Shown here piece by piece: positions 26,378-36,500 of a stretch of DNA of 64,000 bases. The first letter of the stretch is position 1. Every line of letters begins with the position of its first letter. The notes under the pieces are model-generated. The model was not told where the DNA came from, did no database searches, and saw nothing but the letters and a program-made list of their open reading frames with translations. The translations under genes and the position numbers were made by a program. Source of the DNA: Paenibacillus arenosi (GTDB lineage Bacteria > Bacillota > Bacilli > Paenibacillales > Paenibacillaceae). Location: the NCBI RefSeq assembly GCF_014841135.1, contig NZ_JACYTN010000002.1:574263-638262 (forward strand), written 5' to 3'.

Positions 26378-27235
26378 ATGGCATCGATCAAAATATTTTC
26401 TGATAGTACATGCGACCTACCACCATCACTAATTGAACAACATGATATCGGGATTGTCCCCCTTTATGTGACATTCGGTGATCAAGCGTTCCAAGATGGC
26501 GTGGACATGGACCCTGCTAAACTTTATGAAATGGTAGATCAAGGCGGTCAGCTTCCTAAGACTGCTGCACCATCTCCAGGTGACTTTGTCGCAAAGTTCG
26601 AACCGTTCGTTAAAGCTGGACAAGATATTATCTATATCGGTCTTTCTACAGAGCTCTCTTCAACCATTCAAAATGCGATTATCGCATCTCAAATGCTTGA
26701 AGAACATTCTGGACGTATTCATGTTATTGATTCCATGAATTTATCAACAGGGATCGGTATTCAAGTTCTGCGTGCCGCACGTATGGCTGAAGCTGGAAAC
26801 AGCATTGAAGATATCATTCCACACATACAAGAAATGAGAAAGCATATCGAAACCGAATTCATCATCGATACGCTTGACTATTTGCACAAGGGTGGCAGAT
26901 GCAGCAGCTTGCAGAACATCATTGGAACGCTGCTTCGCATTCGTCCAGTCATTAAAGTCGTAGATGGCAAAATGATTGCAGCCAGCAAAGTACGCGGCAA
27001 ACGTGAAAAAGCATTGGAGCAGCTTCTAAGCAATCCTCTGAATTTGAAAAGTCGAATGGACAATGACACGATATTCGTCACTCATTCCTATTCTGATGAA
27101 GATGCTGCCCATGTGGTTGAGCAGCTTAAGCTGCTCACGGGAGCTAAGCACGTGTATACTTCGTATACAGGCTGTGTCATTTCAAGTCATTGTGGACCGA
27201 ATACGATCGGTATCGTCTTTGCAACGAATAACTAG
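26378..27235 (+). CDS. DegV family fatty-acid-binding protein
   Basis: 285 residues. DegV proteins bind long-chain fatty acids and present them to the FakA kinase. Family features are FSDSTCDLPPSLIEQHDIGI at the start, PLYVTFGDQAFQDG, TAAPSPGDFVAKF near residue 62, YIGLSTELSSTIQNA near 88, and GRIHVIDSMNLSTGIG near 114. The C-terminal domain has YLHKGGRCSS and CVISSHCGPNTIGIVF. GCAGGAGG precedes the ATG. The gene stands alone; the fatty-acid kinase partner is not in the window. Confidence 0.92.
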   Translation: MASIKIFSDSTCDLPPSLIEQHDIGIVPLYVTFGDQAFQDGVDMDPAKLYEMVDQGGQLPKTAAPSPGDFVAKFEPFVKAGQDIIYIGLSTELSSTIQNAIIASQMLEEHSGRIHVIDSMNLSTGIGIQVLRAARMAEAGNSIEDIIPHIQEMRKHIETEFIIDTLDYLHKGGRCSSLQNIIGTLLRIRPVIKVVDGKMIAASKVRGKREKALEQLLSNPLNLKSRMDNDTIFVTHSYSDEDAAHVVEQLKLLTGAKHVYTSYTGCVISSHCGPNTIGIVFATNN

Positions 27236-27261
27236 AGCCTATACTACACATAAGAAACGAC

Positions 27262-27318
27262 AAAGAGAGGGAAGAAAAACGACTACTATCGTCGCTTTTC
27301 TTCCCTCTCTTCCTTATT
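27262..27318 (+). terminator. Terminator of the degV-type gene
   Basis: AGAGAGGGAAGAAAA pairs with TTTTCTTCCCTCTCT around an inner ACGAC/GTCGC stem, followed by TCCTTATTT. Works also for the convergent GNAT gene. Confidence 0.8.
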
Positions 27319-27332
27319 TAACAGCAAACCAT

Positions 27333-27926
27333 CTAAGTTACTTGCGGCGAAGTCCACGCTGCCAATTGTCTAAACACTTGATTCCGTTCATCCTGATAAA
27401 ATTCTTTACGCAATATTCCCATAGCGATGAAGTCAAGATACATTCCATCTCGATATATCCGCTCTCTCAATCGACCTTCCTCTGTAAATCCACATCTTTT
27501 ATAACTTCGGTATGCGCGTTCATTGTTACTGATTACATCCAGCTGTAATCTGTGCAAGCCTAATTGATCAAAAGCAAACACCATCAATAGGCGCAATGCT
27601 TCCTCACCGTAACCAGCGCCATGATAGGCTTTATTACCAATCACGATACCGAACGTACCCGTTCGATTTTTCCAGTCGATTTGCAAATCAACTTGTCCAA
27701 TGTACGCCTCTGAATCCAGCTCAGCAATAACGAAACCGTACTCCTTCTGGGAAGGTTTCATTCTCATCTCTATAAAAGATTCTGTCATATTCATCGATTG
27801 AGGTGCTTGAAAAAGATCATGCAGTCCAGAGGTGATCGTGCCGTCATTTACCCATTTGCGAACTTCTTCGATATCTTCCTTACGGTACTCTCTTAACCGA
27901 ATTCTCTGTCCTAAAATATGCGGCAT
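27333..27926 (-). CDS. GNAT N-acetyltransferase (RimJ/RimL type)
   Basis: 197 residues. RimJ/RimL-type acetyltransferase that likely modifies an amino group of a protein or antibiotic-like substrate using acetyl-CoA. Visible features are GQRIRLREYRKEDIEEV at the start, the CoA loop VIGNKAYHGAGYGEEALRLL near residue 105, and the family end VISNNERAYRSYKRCGFTEE. The start at 27926 is fixed by GGTGGAGGGG eight bases upstream; the longer ORF upstream lacks support. It may be cotranscribed with the transpeptidase gene 78 bases upstream. Confidence 0.9.
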   Translation of the reverse strand: MPHILGQRIRLREYRKEDIEEVRKWVNDGTITSGLHDLFQAPQSMNMTESFIEMRMKPSQKEYGFVIAELDSEAYIGQVDLQIDWKNRTGTFGIVIGNKAYHGAGYGEEALRLLMVFAFDQLGLHRLQLDVISNNERAYRSYKRCGFTEEGRLRERIYRDGMYLDFIAMGILRKEFYQDERNQVFRQLAAWTSPQVT

Positions 27927-28004
27927 AGCAAGCCCCTCCACCTTAATATGTCTACAATGATATAAAATAGTAAGAAGGATTGTAGTCATTTCACCCCATG
28001 ATTA

Positions 28005-30149
28005 TCAACCAGAATCTGGAGGTTGAGTAGCTACAGTTCGAGAAGCTAGCTTTAACATCACTTCAGTCGGCTCACCTTCTGAGGAAATTTGGGTCTGCTC
28101 CGTTACATACCCTTCTCCTTCTACCCTCACCTTGATGCCAAGGAAAGAGCTTATAGCGAGTACATCGCGGAGCGACAATCCATCAAAAACAGGCGTTGGA
28201 ATATTTTCCGGCTTGTCAGTCAATATATATACGGTCGATCCTTTTGAAAGGGCTGTTTGCGCAGATGGATATTGCTTCAACACTTCGCCCCCTTGGCCAA
28301 ATCGACGAATATTCATCCCTTCAGCTTGAATGGCCTTTACCGCATCTCCAACCGGCTTATTCGTTACATCCGGCATTTTTCGCTGATACCTAGCAGCAGC
28401 CTTAGCCTTTTCCTCTGTTGAAGGGACTACACCACTTAAGCGCAAACTACGCTCCATCGTAGACTTGAATACTGGCATCGCAACTTGACTTGCCAACGTG
28501 TAGTCTCCACCCAATTGAGGATCATCTACAACAATGCCAATGACATACTTAGGGTCTTCAACAGGAGCATAACCTGCAAAGGAGACCAACCATGTTGTTT
28601 TTGAGTATCCGCCGCCACTTTTTGCTCTTTGTGCCGTACCTGTCTTTCCAGCTACTCGAATACCAGGTATTTGGGCAGTTTGTCCAGTTCCATCTAGTAC
28701 TACCTCTTCTAAAATTTCAGATACTTGTTTAGCTGATGCGACGGATATAACTCGCCTGCGCTCATCCTTATGCTCATTACTATCACTAGGTGGTATATCG
28801 CTTTTAACCAGTTGAGGTGTCATCCATTCACCACCATTGGCAACAGCCGCATAGGCAGATGTCATTTGGAGTCCATTAATAACTACACCACCCTGACCAT
28901 AGGTAGTTGTTGCAAATTCAACTGGTCGGTTATACCTAACAAATCCCGCTACATCGCCTAATTCAACCCCCGTATTTCCATTCATGCCAAAAGCATCGGC
29001 ATAACTCATAAACACATCTTCTCCAATAGCCTGACCCATTTTAACGAAACCAACATTACTTGATTTTTTAACTCCTGTTAAATAGTCTATTGTGCCCCAG
29101 CCGCCTCTTTTAACATCATGAAGTGGCTCACCTCCGACGATAATTTTACCAGATAGAAACTTGTCTTCAGCATTAAATTTCTTCTCTTCCACAGCTGCAG
29201 CCAACGTCACGAGCTTAAACGTAGAACCCGGTTCAAATCGTGAATACAGTGCATTATTCTTCATATCACGTATCGGATCGGATTTCGAATATGAATTCGG
29301 ATTGAATGTCGGTGCGCTTGCCATCGCTAATATTTCCATCGTCTTCGGATCCATAACGTAACCTACTGCAAACTTCGGATTCCACTGTCGCATCATGTCT
29401 TGCATAGAATCCTCTAATATTTTCTGAATATCGACATCGAGCGTCAACTGTACTTGCTGCCCATCTTTTGGTTGCATGACTTGTGGTTTCGATTGAGGTA
29501 ATGGATAACCCTTGAGATCACGCTGTCCTTTGATTGAACCGTCTTTTCCAGATAGTGCGTGATTCAATTCAGCTTCAATCCCCATAATCGGCTTACCTTC
29601 TCGATCAATATATCCGAGAATATGCGCCGCTGTCTCATTATAGGGATAATAGCGCTTCGTATCTCTCTGCAAACGTACACCGTACTCATAGAACACTATA
29701 TCTTGACCTTGGATACGAGACTGTCCAAATGTTTGATTGAACTCTTCCAATCTGTCATAAGGCAAATGTCGACCCTGTGGGTGTAACTCAACTTGCGTCT
29801 TTTTCTTATTAACGAGCTCCATCACCTTGGACTCTGTTGTTCCTAATAGTCGTGATAGTTCACGCGCAACATCCGCTTCACGTTTGTTATCTCTAACCAT
29901 TTCAGGGTGCAGCACGACATGATAAGACGGCGCGCTTGCAGCAAGCACTTTTCCATTACGGTCAACAATATCACCACGATGTGCAGGCATTTTAACCTCA
30001 TACGCCCACGTCTTATTGTTATGCTGTTCATAAAATTCAAAATTGACCACTTGAATCCAGAAAAGTCTTATTAAAATGACGGTAACACATAGTATGAAGA
30101 AGCCGCCTAGAACGAGTGACCGAATCCGAATCCGTTTATTATGCAGCAT
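28005..30149 (-). CDS. Penicillin-binding transpeptidase, SpoVD/PBP2-like with PASTA domains
   Basis: Class B PBP of 714 residues. A membrane anchor (about residues 10-33) leads to the dimerisation domain (HRGDIVDRNGKVLAASAPSY). The transpeptidase has SRFEPGSTFKL (Ser nucleophile in STFK near residue 305), SSN (KKSSNVGF) and AGKTGTAQRA (KTG). One clear PASTA domain, MPDVTNKPVGDAVKAIQAEG, starts near residue 595, and a second, weaker PASTA-like segment follows (TPVFDGLSLRDVLAISSFLG). This makes it like SpoVD or PbpB. Neither ftsL nor murE is adjacent, so it is probably an extra or sporulation-type PBP. GGAGGG sets the start at 30149. It follows the YesM gene. Confidence 0.88.
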   Translation of the reverse strand: MLHNKRIRIRSLVLGGFFILCVTVILIRLFWIQVVNFEFYEQHNNKTWAYEVKMPAHRGDIVDRNGKVLAASAPSYHVVLHPEMVRDNKREADVARELSRLLGTTESKVMELVNKKKTQVELHPQGRHLPYDRLEEFNQTFGQSRIQGQDIVFYEYGVRLQRDTKRYYPYNETAAHILGYIDREGKPIMGIEAELNHALSGKDGSIKGQRDLKGYPLPQSKPQVMQPKDGQQVQLTLDVDIQKILEDSMQDMMRQWNPKFAVGYVMDPKTMEILAMASAPTFNPNSYSKSDPIRDMKNNALYSRFEPGSTFKLVTLAAAVEEKKFNAEDKFLSGKIIVGGEPLHDVKRGGWGTIDYLTGVKKSSNVGFVKMGQAIGEDVFMSYADAFGMNGNTGVELGDVAGFVRYNRPVEFATTTYGQGGVVINGLQMTSAYAAVANGGEWMTPQLVKSDIPPSDSNEHKDERRRVISVASAKQVSEILEEVVLDGTGQTAQIPGIRVAGKTGTAQRAKSGGGYSKTTWLVSFAGYAPVEDPKYVIGIVVDDPQLGGDYTLASQVAMPVFKSTMERSLRLSGVVPSTEEKAKAAARYQRKMPDVTNKPVGDAVKAIQAEGMNIRRFGQGGEVLKQYPSAQTALSKGSTVYILTDKPENIPTPVFDGLSLRDVLAISSFLGIKVRVEGEGYVTEQTQISSEGEPTEVMLKLASRTVATQPPDSG

Positions 30150-30241
30150 ACTACGCAGCCCTCCATACAAATTAGAATAATGAATAACGTGCACGGCCAT
30201 CAAATGCTGAAAGTCATTAACCTTCGACTTATGTTGCAGTA

Positions 30242-31999
30242 TTATCGTCTAACAGCTGGAATAGAGATTTCAACAACCGTTCCGATTCCGATGTGACTAA
30301 AAATGCTAACCCCATATTGTTCACCATACTGCAGCCGTATACGTTGATGAACATTGCGAATTCCGTAGCCACCATTCACGTGATCTTGCGAATCGAAAAT
30401 ATGACTAATGCGTTCCGCCGTCATTCCGACCCCATCATCCACAATACGAATTTTGATATGCTCATCCAAACATTGAACCTCAATACGGACATGAATCCGA
30501 TCACCACACCATGCATGTTCGAACACATTTTCAAGAAACGGCTGTACGATTAACTTAATCGTTTGATAAGGCCATATATCACTATCTATTAAAAATAACA
30601 CGTCCATCCGTTCGCCGAATTTAATTTTTTGAATCTCAATATAAGCTTGCGCTTGCTCTAATTCCGTAGCTAATGGAATATTCGTCCTACCGTCATTCAA
30701 CGTTAAGCGATAAAACTTTGCCAATTCCATTACCATCTGATGCAGTCTGTCGGTATCCCCGAACTTAGCTAATCTGCTAATAGATGATAACGTATTGTAC
30801 AGAAAATGAGGGTTGATCTGTGCCTGTAAAGATTCTAGTTCAGCCTCTTTCTTTTGAAGCTGCGTTACATACACTTCTTTGATGAGATCCCCTATATTTT
30901 CTCCCATCTCATTAATCGCATTGCCGATTTCAGAGAATTCATCTTTGTTGCGTAATTGAACTCGTTTATGGAGATCCCCTTCACGGAATGCATTTAATAT
31001 CGTAATTAATTTGTTTACTCGCAATGAAAAGTGTCTAGAGATAAAAATAGCTGCGAACGTACATACGATGAGACAGGAAAGAGCTACCCATATCGTAAAC
31101 ATTCGAATACGCTTCGCATCTTGCTCTACGATCATAGTAGGTATGGATGCAGTTAATACCCATCCTCCGTCATCCAACGCTTCTTCAATCGTCATAAACG
31201 TTTCATCATTTACACGAGCGTGATCTGGGGCTGAGCTTGCTGATGAACGATAGACCGTATTCCCGTATCTATCCCTAACCGTCAGTATACTTCCATCGCC
31301 AATTTTAGCGTAATCAACACTTTCAAATAAATCAGACAACTTAATGCTAATTCTCACAAATCCAATTTCTTTCATATCTAAAGGCTGCTGAATATCAACG
31401 ATTCTTCGAAGCAAAGAAATTCTTCCAAAATCAGCATCAGACTGCACCTGTCTCCACGCCCATGTTCTACTGTACTGTTCAACAGGATGTTCTTGATACC
31501 ATGATTGTTCTTTTATTCGATTGATATGAAAAATGTTATAGGTCCGTCCGCTCTCATCTGGTTGTTCATTCATAAAGGTTTTATGATATATTTCCGGTAA
31601 TGTTTCATTATGAAAAAAAACAGACGCCCATATTTTTAAATTCGTTGAAGTAATGGCATTATGTAAAGTTGGAACGACAATCTTAATTGTTTTCTCATGC
31701 GTTTCCCATCCTTCTTCATAATAGCGAATCGCATCAGCTAAGTTATAATCATAATAAATGGTGGATGATACCCTTATAACATCGTTAATTCGATAATGAA
31801 TATTATCTTTAATTTGCTGTAATGTACCGTGAATCGTAGTCTGTGTCTGCTTGCGCACGGACTCTACATACATACTATAGGATACGATTCCAATTACAAT
31901 TAGAGGTACAATAATGAATATCGCATACGTCACTAACAATTTGTAACCAAACGGAAAATACCCTGCTCGATGATGCTGTAAAGCCCTCATCCTCTCCAC
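30242..31999 (-). CDS. Sensor histidine kinase, YesM type (second copy)
   Basis: 585 residues. Two transmembrane helices (about residues 20-42 and 290-312) enclose a dCache-like extracellular domain. HAMP begins FISRHFSLRVNKLITIL. The kinase box SLQAQINPHFLYNTLSSISR has the acceptor His near residue 395. The HATPase domain has LIVQPFLENVFEHAW and DDGVGM, GGYGIRNVHQRI. The start is GTG at 31999, five bases after the stop of the YesN-type gene, with GAGGA upstream. Partner of the response regulator encoded just before it. Likely senses an oligosaccharide or envelope signal and controls the LplABC-type importer. Confidence 0.92.
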   Translation of the reverse strand: MERMRALQHHRAGYFPFGYKLLVTYAIFIIVPLIVIGIVSYSMYVESVRKQTQTTIHGTLQQIKDNIHYRINDVIRVSSTIYYDYNLADAIRYYEEGWETHEKTIKIVVPTLHNAITSTNLKIWASVFFHNETLPEIYHKTFMNEQPDESGRTYNIFHINRIKEQSWYQEHPVEQYSRTWAWRQVQSDADFGRISLLRRIVDIQQPLDMKEIGFVRISIKLSDLFESVDYAKIGDGSILTVRDRYGNTVYRSSASSAPDHARVNDETFMTIEEALDDGGWVLTASIPTMIVEQDAKRIRMFTIWVALSCLIVCTFAAIFISRHFSLRVNKLITILNAFREGDLHKRVQLRNKDEFSEIGNAINEMGENIGDLIKEVYVTQLQKKEAELESLQAQINPHFLYNTLSSISRLAKFGDTDRLHQMVMELAKFYRLTLNDGRTNIPLATELEQAQAYIEIQKIKFGERMDVLFLIDSDIWPYQTIKLIVQPFLENVFEHAWCGDRIHVRIEVQCLDEHIKIRIVDDGVGMTAERISHIFDSQDHVNGGYGIRNVHQRIRLQYGEQYGVSIFSHIGIGTVVEISIPAVRR

Positions 32000-32003
32000 A
32001 TCC

Positions 32004-33590
32004 TCATAATTTCTTACGGAACTCCATTGGAGTTGTACCGTAAGTTTCTTTGAACTGTCTACTGAAATACGGCAAATATCGATATCCCACTTGATTAGCT
32101 ACTTCATATATTTTCATAGAAGGATCTTTGAGCAATTCTTTCGCTCGTTCCATACGTAGCTGGAATAGCATCTCACTGAATGACTTACCTACCTCCTCCT
32201 TAAATAGGAATCCTAAATAGTTAGGGGAGAAGGAAAATTGAAGAGCGATATCTTTAAGCGCAATATTTTCATGTAAGTTATCTTCCATAACTTTAATAAT
32301 TTCTCGAATTAACCGACTATTTTTAGAAAGTGATTTCTGCTGCAACGTTTCCGAGATATAAAATACTTGCCGCACAAGCCAAGAACGGATATCACTAGTC
32401 GTTTCGAATTTCTGCAAGATATCTAAATTATGAAGCTGCATGCCTAGCATACGAAATACATCCTCATCCATAGATTGTAGATGCTGATCCAGCTTCATGA
32501 CGAGATACAATGCTAAGTTATGTACGGTAAATTTAGAACGAATACTAGCAACTGATCGGAATAAATTATCAATTTCATCATGAATACGCACCAGATCATA
32601 TTCCGAAATGGCCTGGCACATGGCGTCGACTCGAATATCGAGTGTTCGGGCATCTTCCATCTCAGGTGTACGCTTTACATCCATGTAGGGAATAACCTTC
32701 CCTTTTCCAAGGAACATTTTACCTTCAACTGCCTCAATTGCTTGCTGATAAGAAGCGCTTAACTGGTCTACTTCATGTACAGCTTCACCGATCCCTACCG
32801 TAAACGTAAACGAATATTTCGCCTGAACTTGATTCACTATCGCATGCATACAATTTGCCACATGCTCACTAGTCATTAAGATAGCAAGCCTCTGCTTGGA
32901 TAATTGACAGCTATGAATCGTTCCACAGCTATGACATACTTCTTGCATATCCTGACTAAATGTCTGTTGCCATTGCAGTTTCTCTTCTGTCGAGTATGTA
33001 CCAAGCATGCCACTTGTCCTTGCATCATCTACTTCAACAACGGCAACCTGCAAGGGCCATTGCAGCTTATGAAGTCCAACAGATTGGGATAACTTATCTA
33101 GCTCCACAAGAGTCAGCCTCTTATAATCCCCCTCTAATAGTCGAGTCATCAATTCATTTTTGGCCATAGGCCGCATGACTTCATAGTTCTCTTCCGCTTC
33201 TTTACGCCTTTTATCTTCATTTAGATCCTTTGTCACTTTATTTAAAGATTGAATAAGCTCCTCATCATCCATTGGCTTCAGCACATAACTACATGCATTC
33301 ATGGATAATGCTTGCTTTACATACTGAAAATCTTGGTAACCGCTTACAAAAATAACACGCATATCTTGTTTATGTTCCAATGCGCGTCTTGCCAGTTCAA
33401 GACCAGACATGTTAGGCATATGTACATCTGTTACAAGAATATCGACAGGCTGTTGTTGTATGAGTTCATAGGCCGAAAATCCATTATTCACGGCACCTAC
33501 TACTTCTAATCCCAGTTCACTCCAAGGAATAAACTGCCTCATTCCTTCTAGATCCAACACTTCATCATCGGCTAATAACACTTTGTACAT
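32004..33590 (-). CDS. Response regulator, YesN/AraC type (second copy)
   Basis: 528 residues. Receiver domain starts YKVLLADDEVLDLEGMRQFI; phospho-acceptor Asp in DILVTDVHMPNMSGLEL near 54 and Lys in YVLKPMDDEE near 105. The C-terminal AraC-type helix-turn-helix is SPNYLGFLFKEEVGKSFSEM and GYRYLPYFSRQFKETYGTTP. GAGGGGTCC precedes the ATG. It lies downstream of the SBP gene but after a strong terminator (33791-33830), so the two-component pair has its own promoter in the 200-base gap and probably regulates the importer in trans. Confidence 0.92.
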   Translation of the reverse strand: MYKVLLADDEVLDLEGMRQFIPWSELGLEVVGAVNNGFSAYELIQQQPVDILVTDVHMPNMSGLELARRALEHKQDMRVIFVSGYQDFQYVKQALSMNACSYVLKPMDDEELIQSLNKVTKDLNEDKRRKEAEENYEVMRPMAKNELMTRLLEGDYKRLTLVELDKLSQSVGLHKLQWPLQVAVVEVDDARTSGMLGTYSTEEKLQWQQTFSQDMQEVCHSCGTIHSCQLSKQRLAILMTSEHVANCMHAIVNQVQAKYSFTFTVGIGEAVHEVDQLSASYQQAIEAVEGKMFLGKGKVIPYMDVKRTPEMEDARTLDIRVDAMCQAISEYDLVRIHDEIDNLFRSVASIRSKFTVHNLALYLVMKLDQHLQSMDEDVFRMLGMQLHNLDILQKFETTSDIRSWLVRQVFYISETLQQKSLSKNSRLIREIIKVMEDNLHENIALKDIALQFSFSPNYLGFLFKEEVGKSFSEMLFQLRMERAKELLKDPSMKIYEVANQVGYRYLPYFSRQFKETYGTTPMEFRKKL

Positions 33591-33790
33591 GTCAGGACCC
33601 CCTCGAAATATATAAACAGCAAGTTAAAGCGGTTATCATATCATTATTGATGAATATATTAGCAAATGATTAAAACTAAATAACTAAAGATATAACTTAA
33701 CGACAAAAATATGCCACTTATGATTCCAACTTATGGATCTATTGTATCATGAGCTATTCTTTCACACGACCATTGTTTTAATAAAAAAAC

Positions 33791-33830
33791 AAAAAAAGTT
33801 AAGTCTATACGATTGTATAGACTTAACTTC
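33791..33830 (-). terminator. Terminator of the LplABC-type operon
   Basis: Near-perfect stem GTTAAGTCTATA/TGTATAGACTTAAC (arms from 33798 and up to about 33826), with TTTTTTTG on the minus strand. It lies 15 bases after the stop of the binding-protein gene. The stem is also usable on the plus strand. Confidence 0.85.
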
Positions 33831-33844
33831 TCTACTATGCGTTC

Positions 33845-35503
33845 TTATTTACCAAGTTTTTGTTTGTTTTCTACCCACATTTTTGTTTTGTAATCAAGCA
33901 CTGTGCTGTAACCAACAGCATCTGCATCAGCATGTGCTTTGTCTAGCACTTTCAATACATCTTCCTCGCTCTTCGCGTATAAAGCTTGAGAACGAGCTTC
34001 CAAGTAGATATCTTCTACTGCCTGTCTTGCGATACCTTCATCAGATTCTTTGGATGGATCTAGATTTTGGAACTCAGTAGCATTGTATTGCGTTTTCCAA
34101 GTGATCTCGGATTGCCATCTTGTTTCCCATGTACGTTTTTCTGGTGGAAGTTGAAGCTCGAACTTGGACTTAGCAGGATCGATGTATCCCGTGTTACCAA
34201 CCCACTGGAAGTTAACAAGTTTATCCATAAGATCTTGACGTTCTTTTTCTTTTGTGAAGTACTCATCTTTCAATTTCGGTACTCCGTCAGCATCTACACC
34301 TTCCCAGTATAGACCTTCAGGTCCCCAGAACAATACGCGGAATCCTTCAGGACCAGTCATGTAATCCCAGAATGCGAATACTGCTTCTGGATTCTCTGCG
34401 GAAGTTGTAATTACGCTTACGTTCCAACCCAAAGAGTTGTAGTGACCAGGATTAATTTTATCTTTAGCAATTCCATCTTTAGCAAATGGCCAGATCATGA
34501 AGTATCCATCATTCGGATCTTTCTTCGTCAGTGCCGCATGTCCCATACTTCCGAACTTTGTCGTATCTGCAGAAGCATAAACCGCAACACGACCATTCAT
34601 AACTTTCTCTTTAACTTGGTCTTCTGTTTGCGTCAACGCATCTTTTGCTACCAAGCCTTCGCGATACAATTTGTTAATAAACTGCATCGATTCACGATAA
34701 ATTGGATCCAAGAAGAGCGATGTCAACTTGTCGCCATTAGGTACAGCACGCATCGAGATGTGAGTTGGCGGGTTAGATTCTTTAAACGCAGAGTAAAGCG
34801 TATCGAATCCTTGTGCCTCTAAGCCTGGCTCGAATGGAATTACGTTAGGATACTTCGCTTTAACTAGCTTCAAGTAGTTATAGAAGTCATCCAACGTTTC
34901 AATTTTAGGCTCACCAAGCTCTTTATACATTTTAATATTCAACATGTAGCCACCGTTACCGTTAGGCTCTTTTGTATACCAGTTCGGGAACTGATACAAT
35001 TTGCCGTCTGGAGAACGAAGCATGTTAAGAGTATCTTCGCCAGCCCACTCTTTCAAGTTCGGGTATTTATCCAAATACTCATCAAATGGAACAAGCAATC
35101 CATTTTGACGCAAACGTTCAACTTCGCCATCACGCTGCATCCAGATTACATCAGGAAGCGTCCCGCCTGCGATCAATGTGTTAAGCTTTTGGTTCGCTTT
35201 ACCACCGGAAAGAATTGGTTTAATCGTAACTTTCATATTGTCTTGAATCCACTTTGTAGCAGGGTCACCACCCCATGCTGGCATAGAGAACCAGTCATAG
35301 TGACCATAAAGTTCGATTTCAAGCGGTTCTTTACCAAACTCATACTTCGCAGTTGATGCTTCTGGTGCTGTTGTTTCAGAACCTTTTTTCTCTGGTGTTG
35401 TTGCAGCAGGTGTTCCACCGCCGCCACAGCCAGCCAACAATGACATTGCTGCGAATACCGCGATAAGCGGAAGCAGTAATGACTTACCCCAACGGTTCTT
35501 CAT
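33845..35503 (-). CDS. Extracellular solute-binding lipoprotein (LplA/YtcQ-like)
   Basis: 552 residues. Signal peptide with lipobox LLAGCG (Cys near residue 26), then a low-complexity linker rich in Thr, Ala and Pro. Long binding proteins of this type serve the LplABC/YtcQ-YteP-YtcP importers, which in Bacillus transport pectin- or rhamnogalacturonan-derived oligosaccharides. Visible features are ELYGHYDWFSMPAWGGDPAT and GWNVSVITTSAENPEAVFAF. The ATG at 35503 has AGAGGGG at 8-base spacing; an ATG two codons upstream is possible. Third gene of the permease-permease-SBP operon. Confidence 0.9.
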   Translation of the reverse strand: MKNRWGKSLLLPLIAVFAAMSLLAGCGGGGTPAATTPEKKGSETTAPEASTAKYEFGKEPLEIELYGHYDWFSMPAWGGDPATKWIQDNMKVTIKPILSGGKANQKLNTLIAGGTLPDVIWMQRDGEVERLRQNGLLVPFDEYLDKYPNLKEWAGEDTLNMLRSPDGKLYQFPNWYTKEPNGNGGYMLNIKMYKELGEPKIETLDDFYNYLKLVKAKYPNVIPFEPGLEAQGFDTLYSAFKESNPPTHISMRAVPNGDKLTSLFLDPIYRESMQFINKLYREGLVAKDALTQTEDQVKEKVMNGRVAVYASADTTKFGSMGHAALTKKDPNDGYFMIWPFAKDGIAKDKINPGHYNSLGWNVSVITTSAENPEAVFAFWDYMTGPEGFRVLFWGPEGLYWEGVDADGVPKLKDEYFTKEKERQDLMDKLVNFQWVGNTGYIDPAKSKFELQLPPEKRTWETRWQSEITWKTQYNATEFQNLDPSKESDEGIARQAVEDIYLEARSQALYAKSEEDVLKVLDKAHADADAVGYSTVLDYKTKMWVENKQKLGK

Positions 35504-35591
35504 AGACATAACCCCTCTCTTATTATGCATGTGCTGATCACTAGGATCATCTATGTTCAAAGCAAAAGCTTCAAACAACATCGGTTAGAGA

Positions 35592-36485
35592 CTACTCTTT
35601 CAAGGAACCTACCAATACACCTTTAACGAAGAAACGCTGTAAGAACGGATATACCATAATGATTGGCAATGTAGCCACCATCATCGTCGCCATTGATAGC
35701 GATTTCGTAGTTACATTAGATGCACCTGCCATCCGTGCAGCAGCCTGCGGATCCAGCTTACTCATCTGCTCCGTCATGATATTGGCATTCAACGTATTAC
35801 GTAGAATGGTTTGGACTGGCAAAAGATTCTCATTGTTAATGTAAATGCTTGGGATAAACCATTCATTCCAATGGGCTACCGCTGTAAACAAGGACAACGT
35901 TGCAATAACAGGACCTGATAAAGGAAGGACGATGAAGAAGTACGTTTTCCAAGGTCCGCAACCATCCATTTTCGCCGACTCTTCAAGTCCTGCCGGCAAT
36001 CCTGCAAAGAATGTACGGAAGATGATCATATTCCACACTGATACCAAACCTGGCAAGATCATAACCCAGAATGTATCCATCAATCCCAACTCGCGAATAA
36101 GCAAGTATGTCGGGATCAAACCACCGCTAAAGTACATCGTGAACACACACATAATCATGTAATATTTACGACCCATAAGTTCACGCTTCGTCATACCATA
36201 TGCTAATAGAGATGTAGCAAATATACTTAGTAACGTACCTAAAAGGGTTCGTGAAACTGAAATAACAAATCCATTAAGGATACGTTCATCTTGCAGTACT
36301 ATTTTGTAGTTCTCAAGTGTGAACTCTCGAGGCCAGAAGGTAATTCCTCCAAGCATCGTATCTTTACCATCATTTAAAGATATAACGCCGGCATTCCAGA
36401 ATGGGTAGAACGTTACGAAGGCCAGCAAAGTCAGAAACAAGTAAATCCAAAACTGAAGCATTTTATCGCCAAATGTTAGTTTCAT
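35592..36485 (-). CDS. ABC sugar permease (LplC/YtcP-like)
   Basis: 297 residues, six predicted helices. The EAA loop reads LEESAKMDGCGPWKTYFFIVLPL near residue 180. The N-terminal TLLAFVTFYPFWNAGVISLNDG and the C-terminal end FVKGVLVGSLKE are characteristic of this LplC-type permease. It pairs with the permease encoded 15 bases upstream. GGGGGGAGGT precedes the ATG. The shared ATPase is not encoded here. Confidence 0.92.
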   Translation of the reverse strand: MKLTFGDKMLQFWIYLFLTLLAFVTFYPFWNAGVISLNDGKDTMLGGITFWPREFTLENYKIVLQDERILNGFVISVSRTLLGTLLSIFATSLLAYGMTKRELMGRKYYMIMCVFTMYFSGGLIPTYLLIRELGLMDTFWVMILPGLVSVWNMIIFRTFFAGLPAGLEESAKMDGCGPWKTYFFIVLPLSGPVIATLSLFTAVAHWNEWFIPSIYINNENLLPVQTILRNTLNANIMTEQMSKLDPQAAARMAGASNVTTKSLSMATMMVATLPIIMVYPFLQRFFVKGVLVGSLKE

Positions 36486-36500
36486 CGTGCTACCTCCCCC

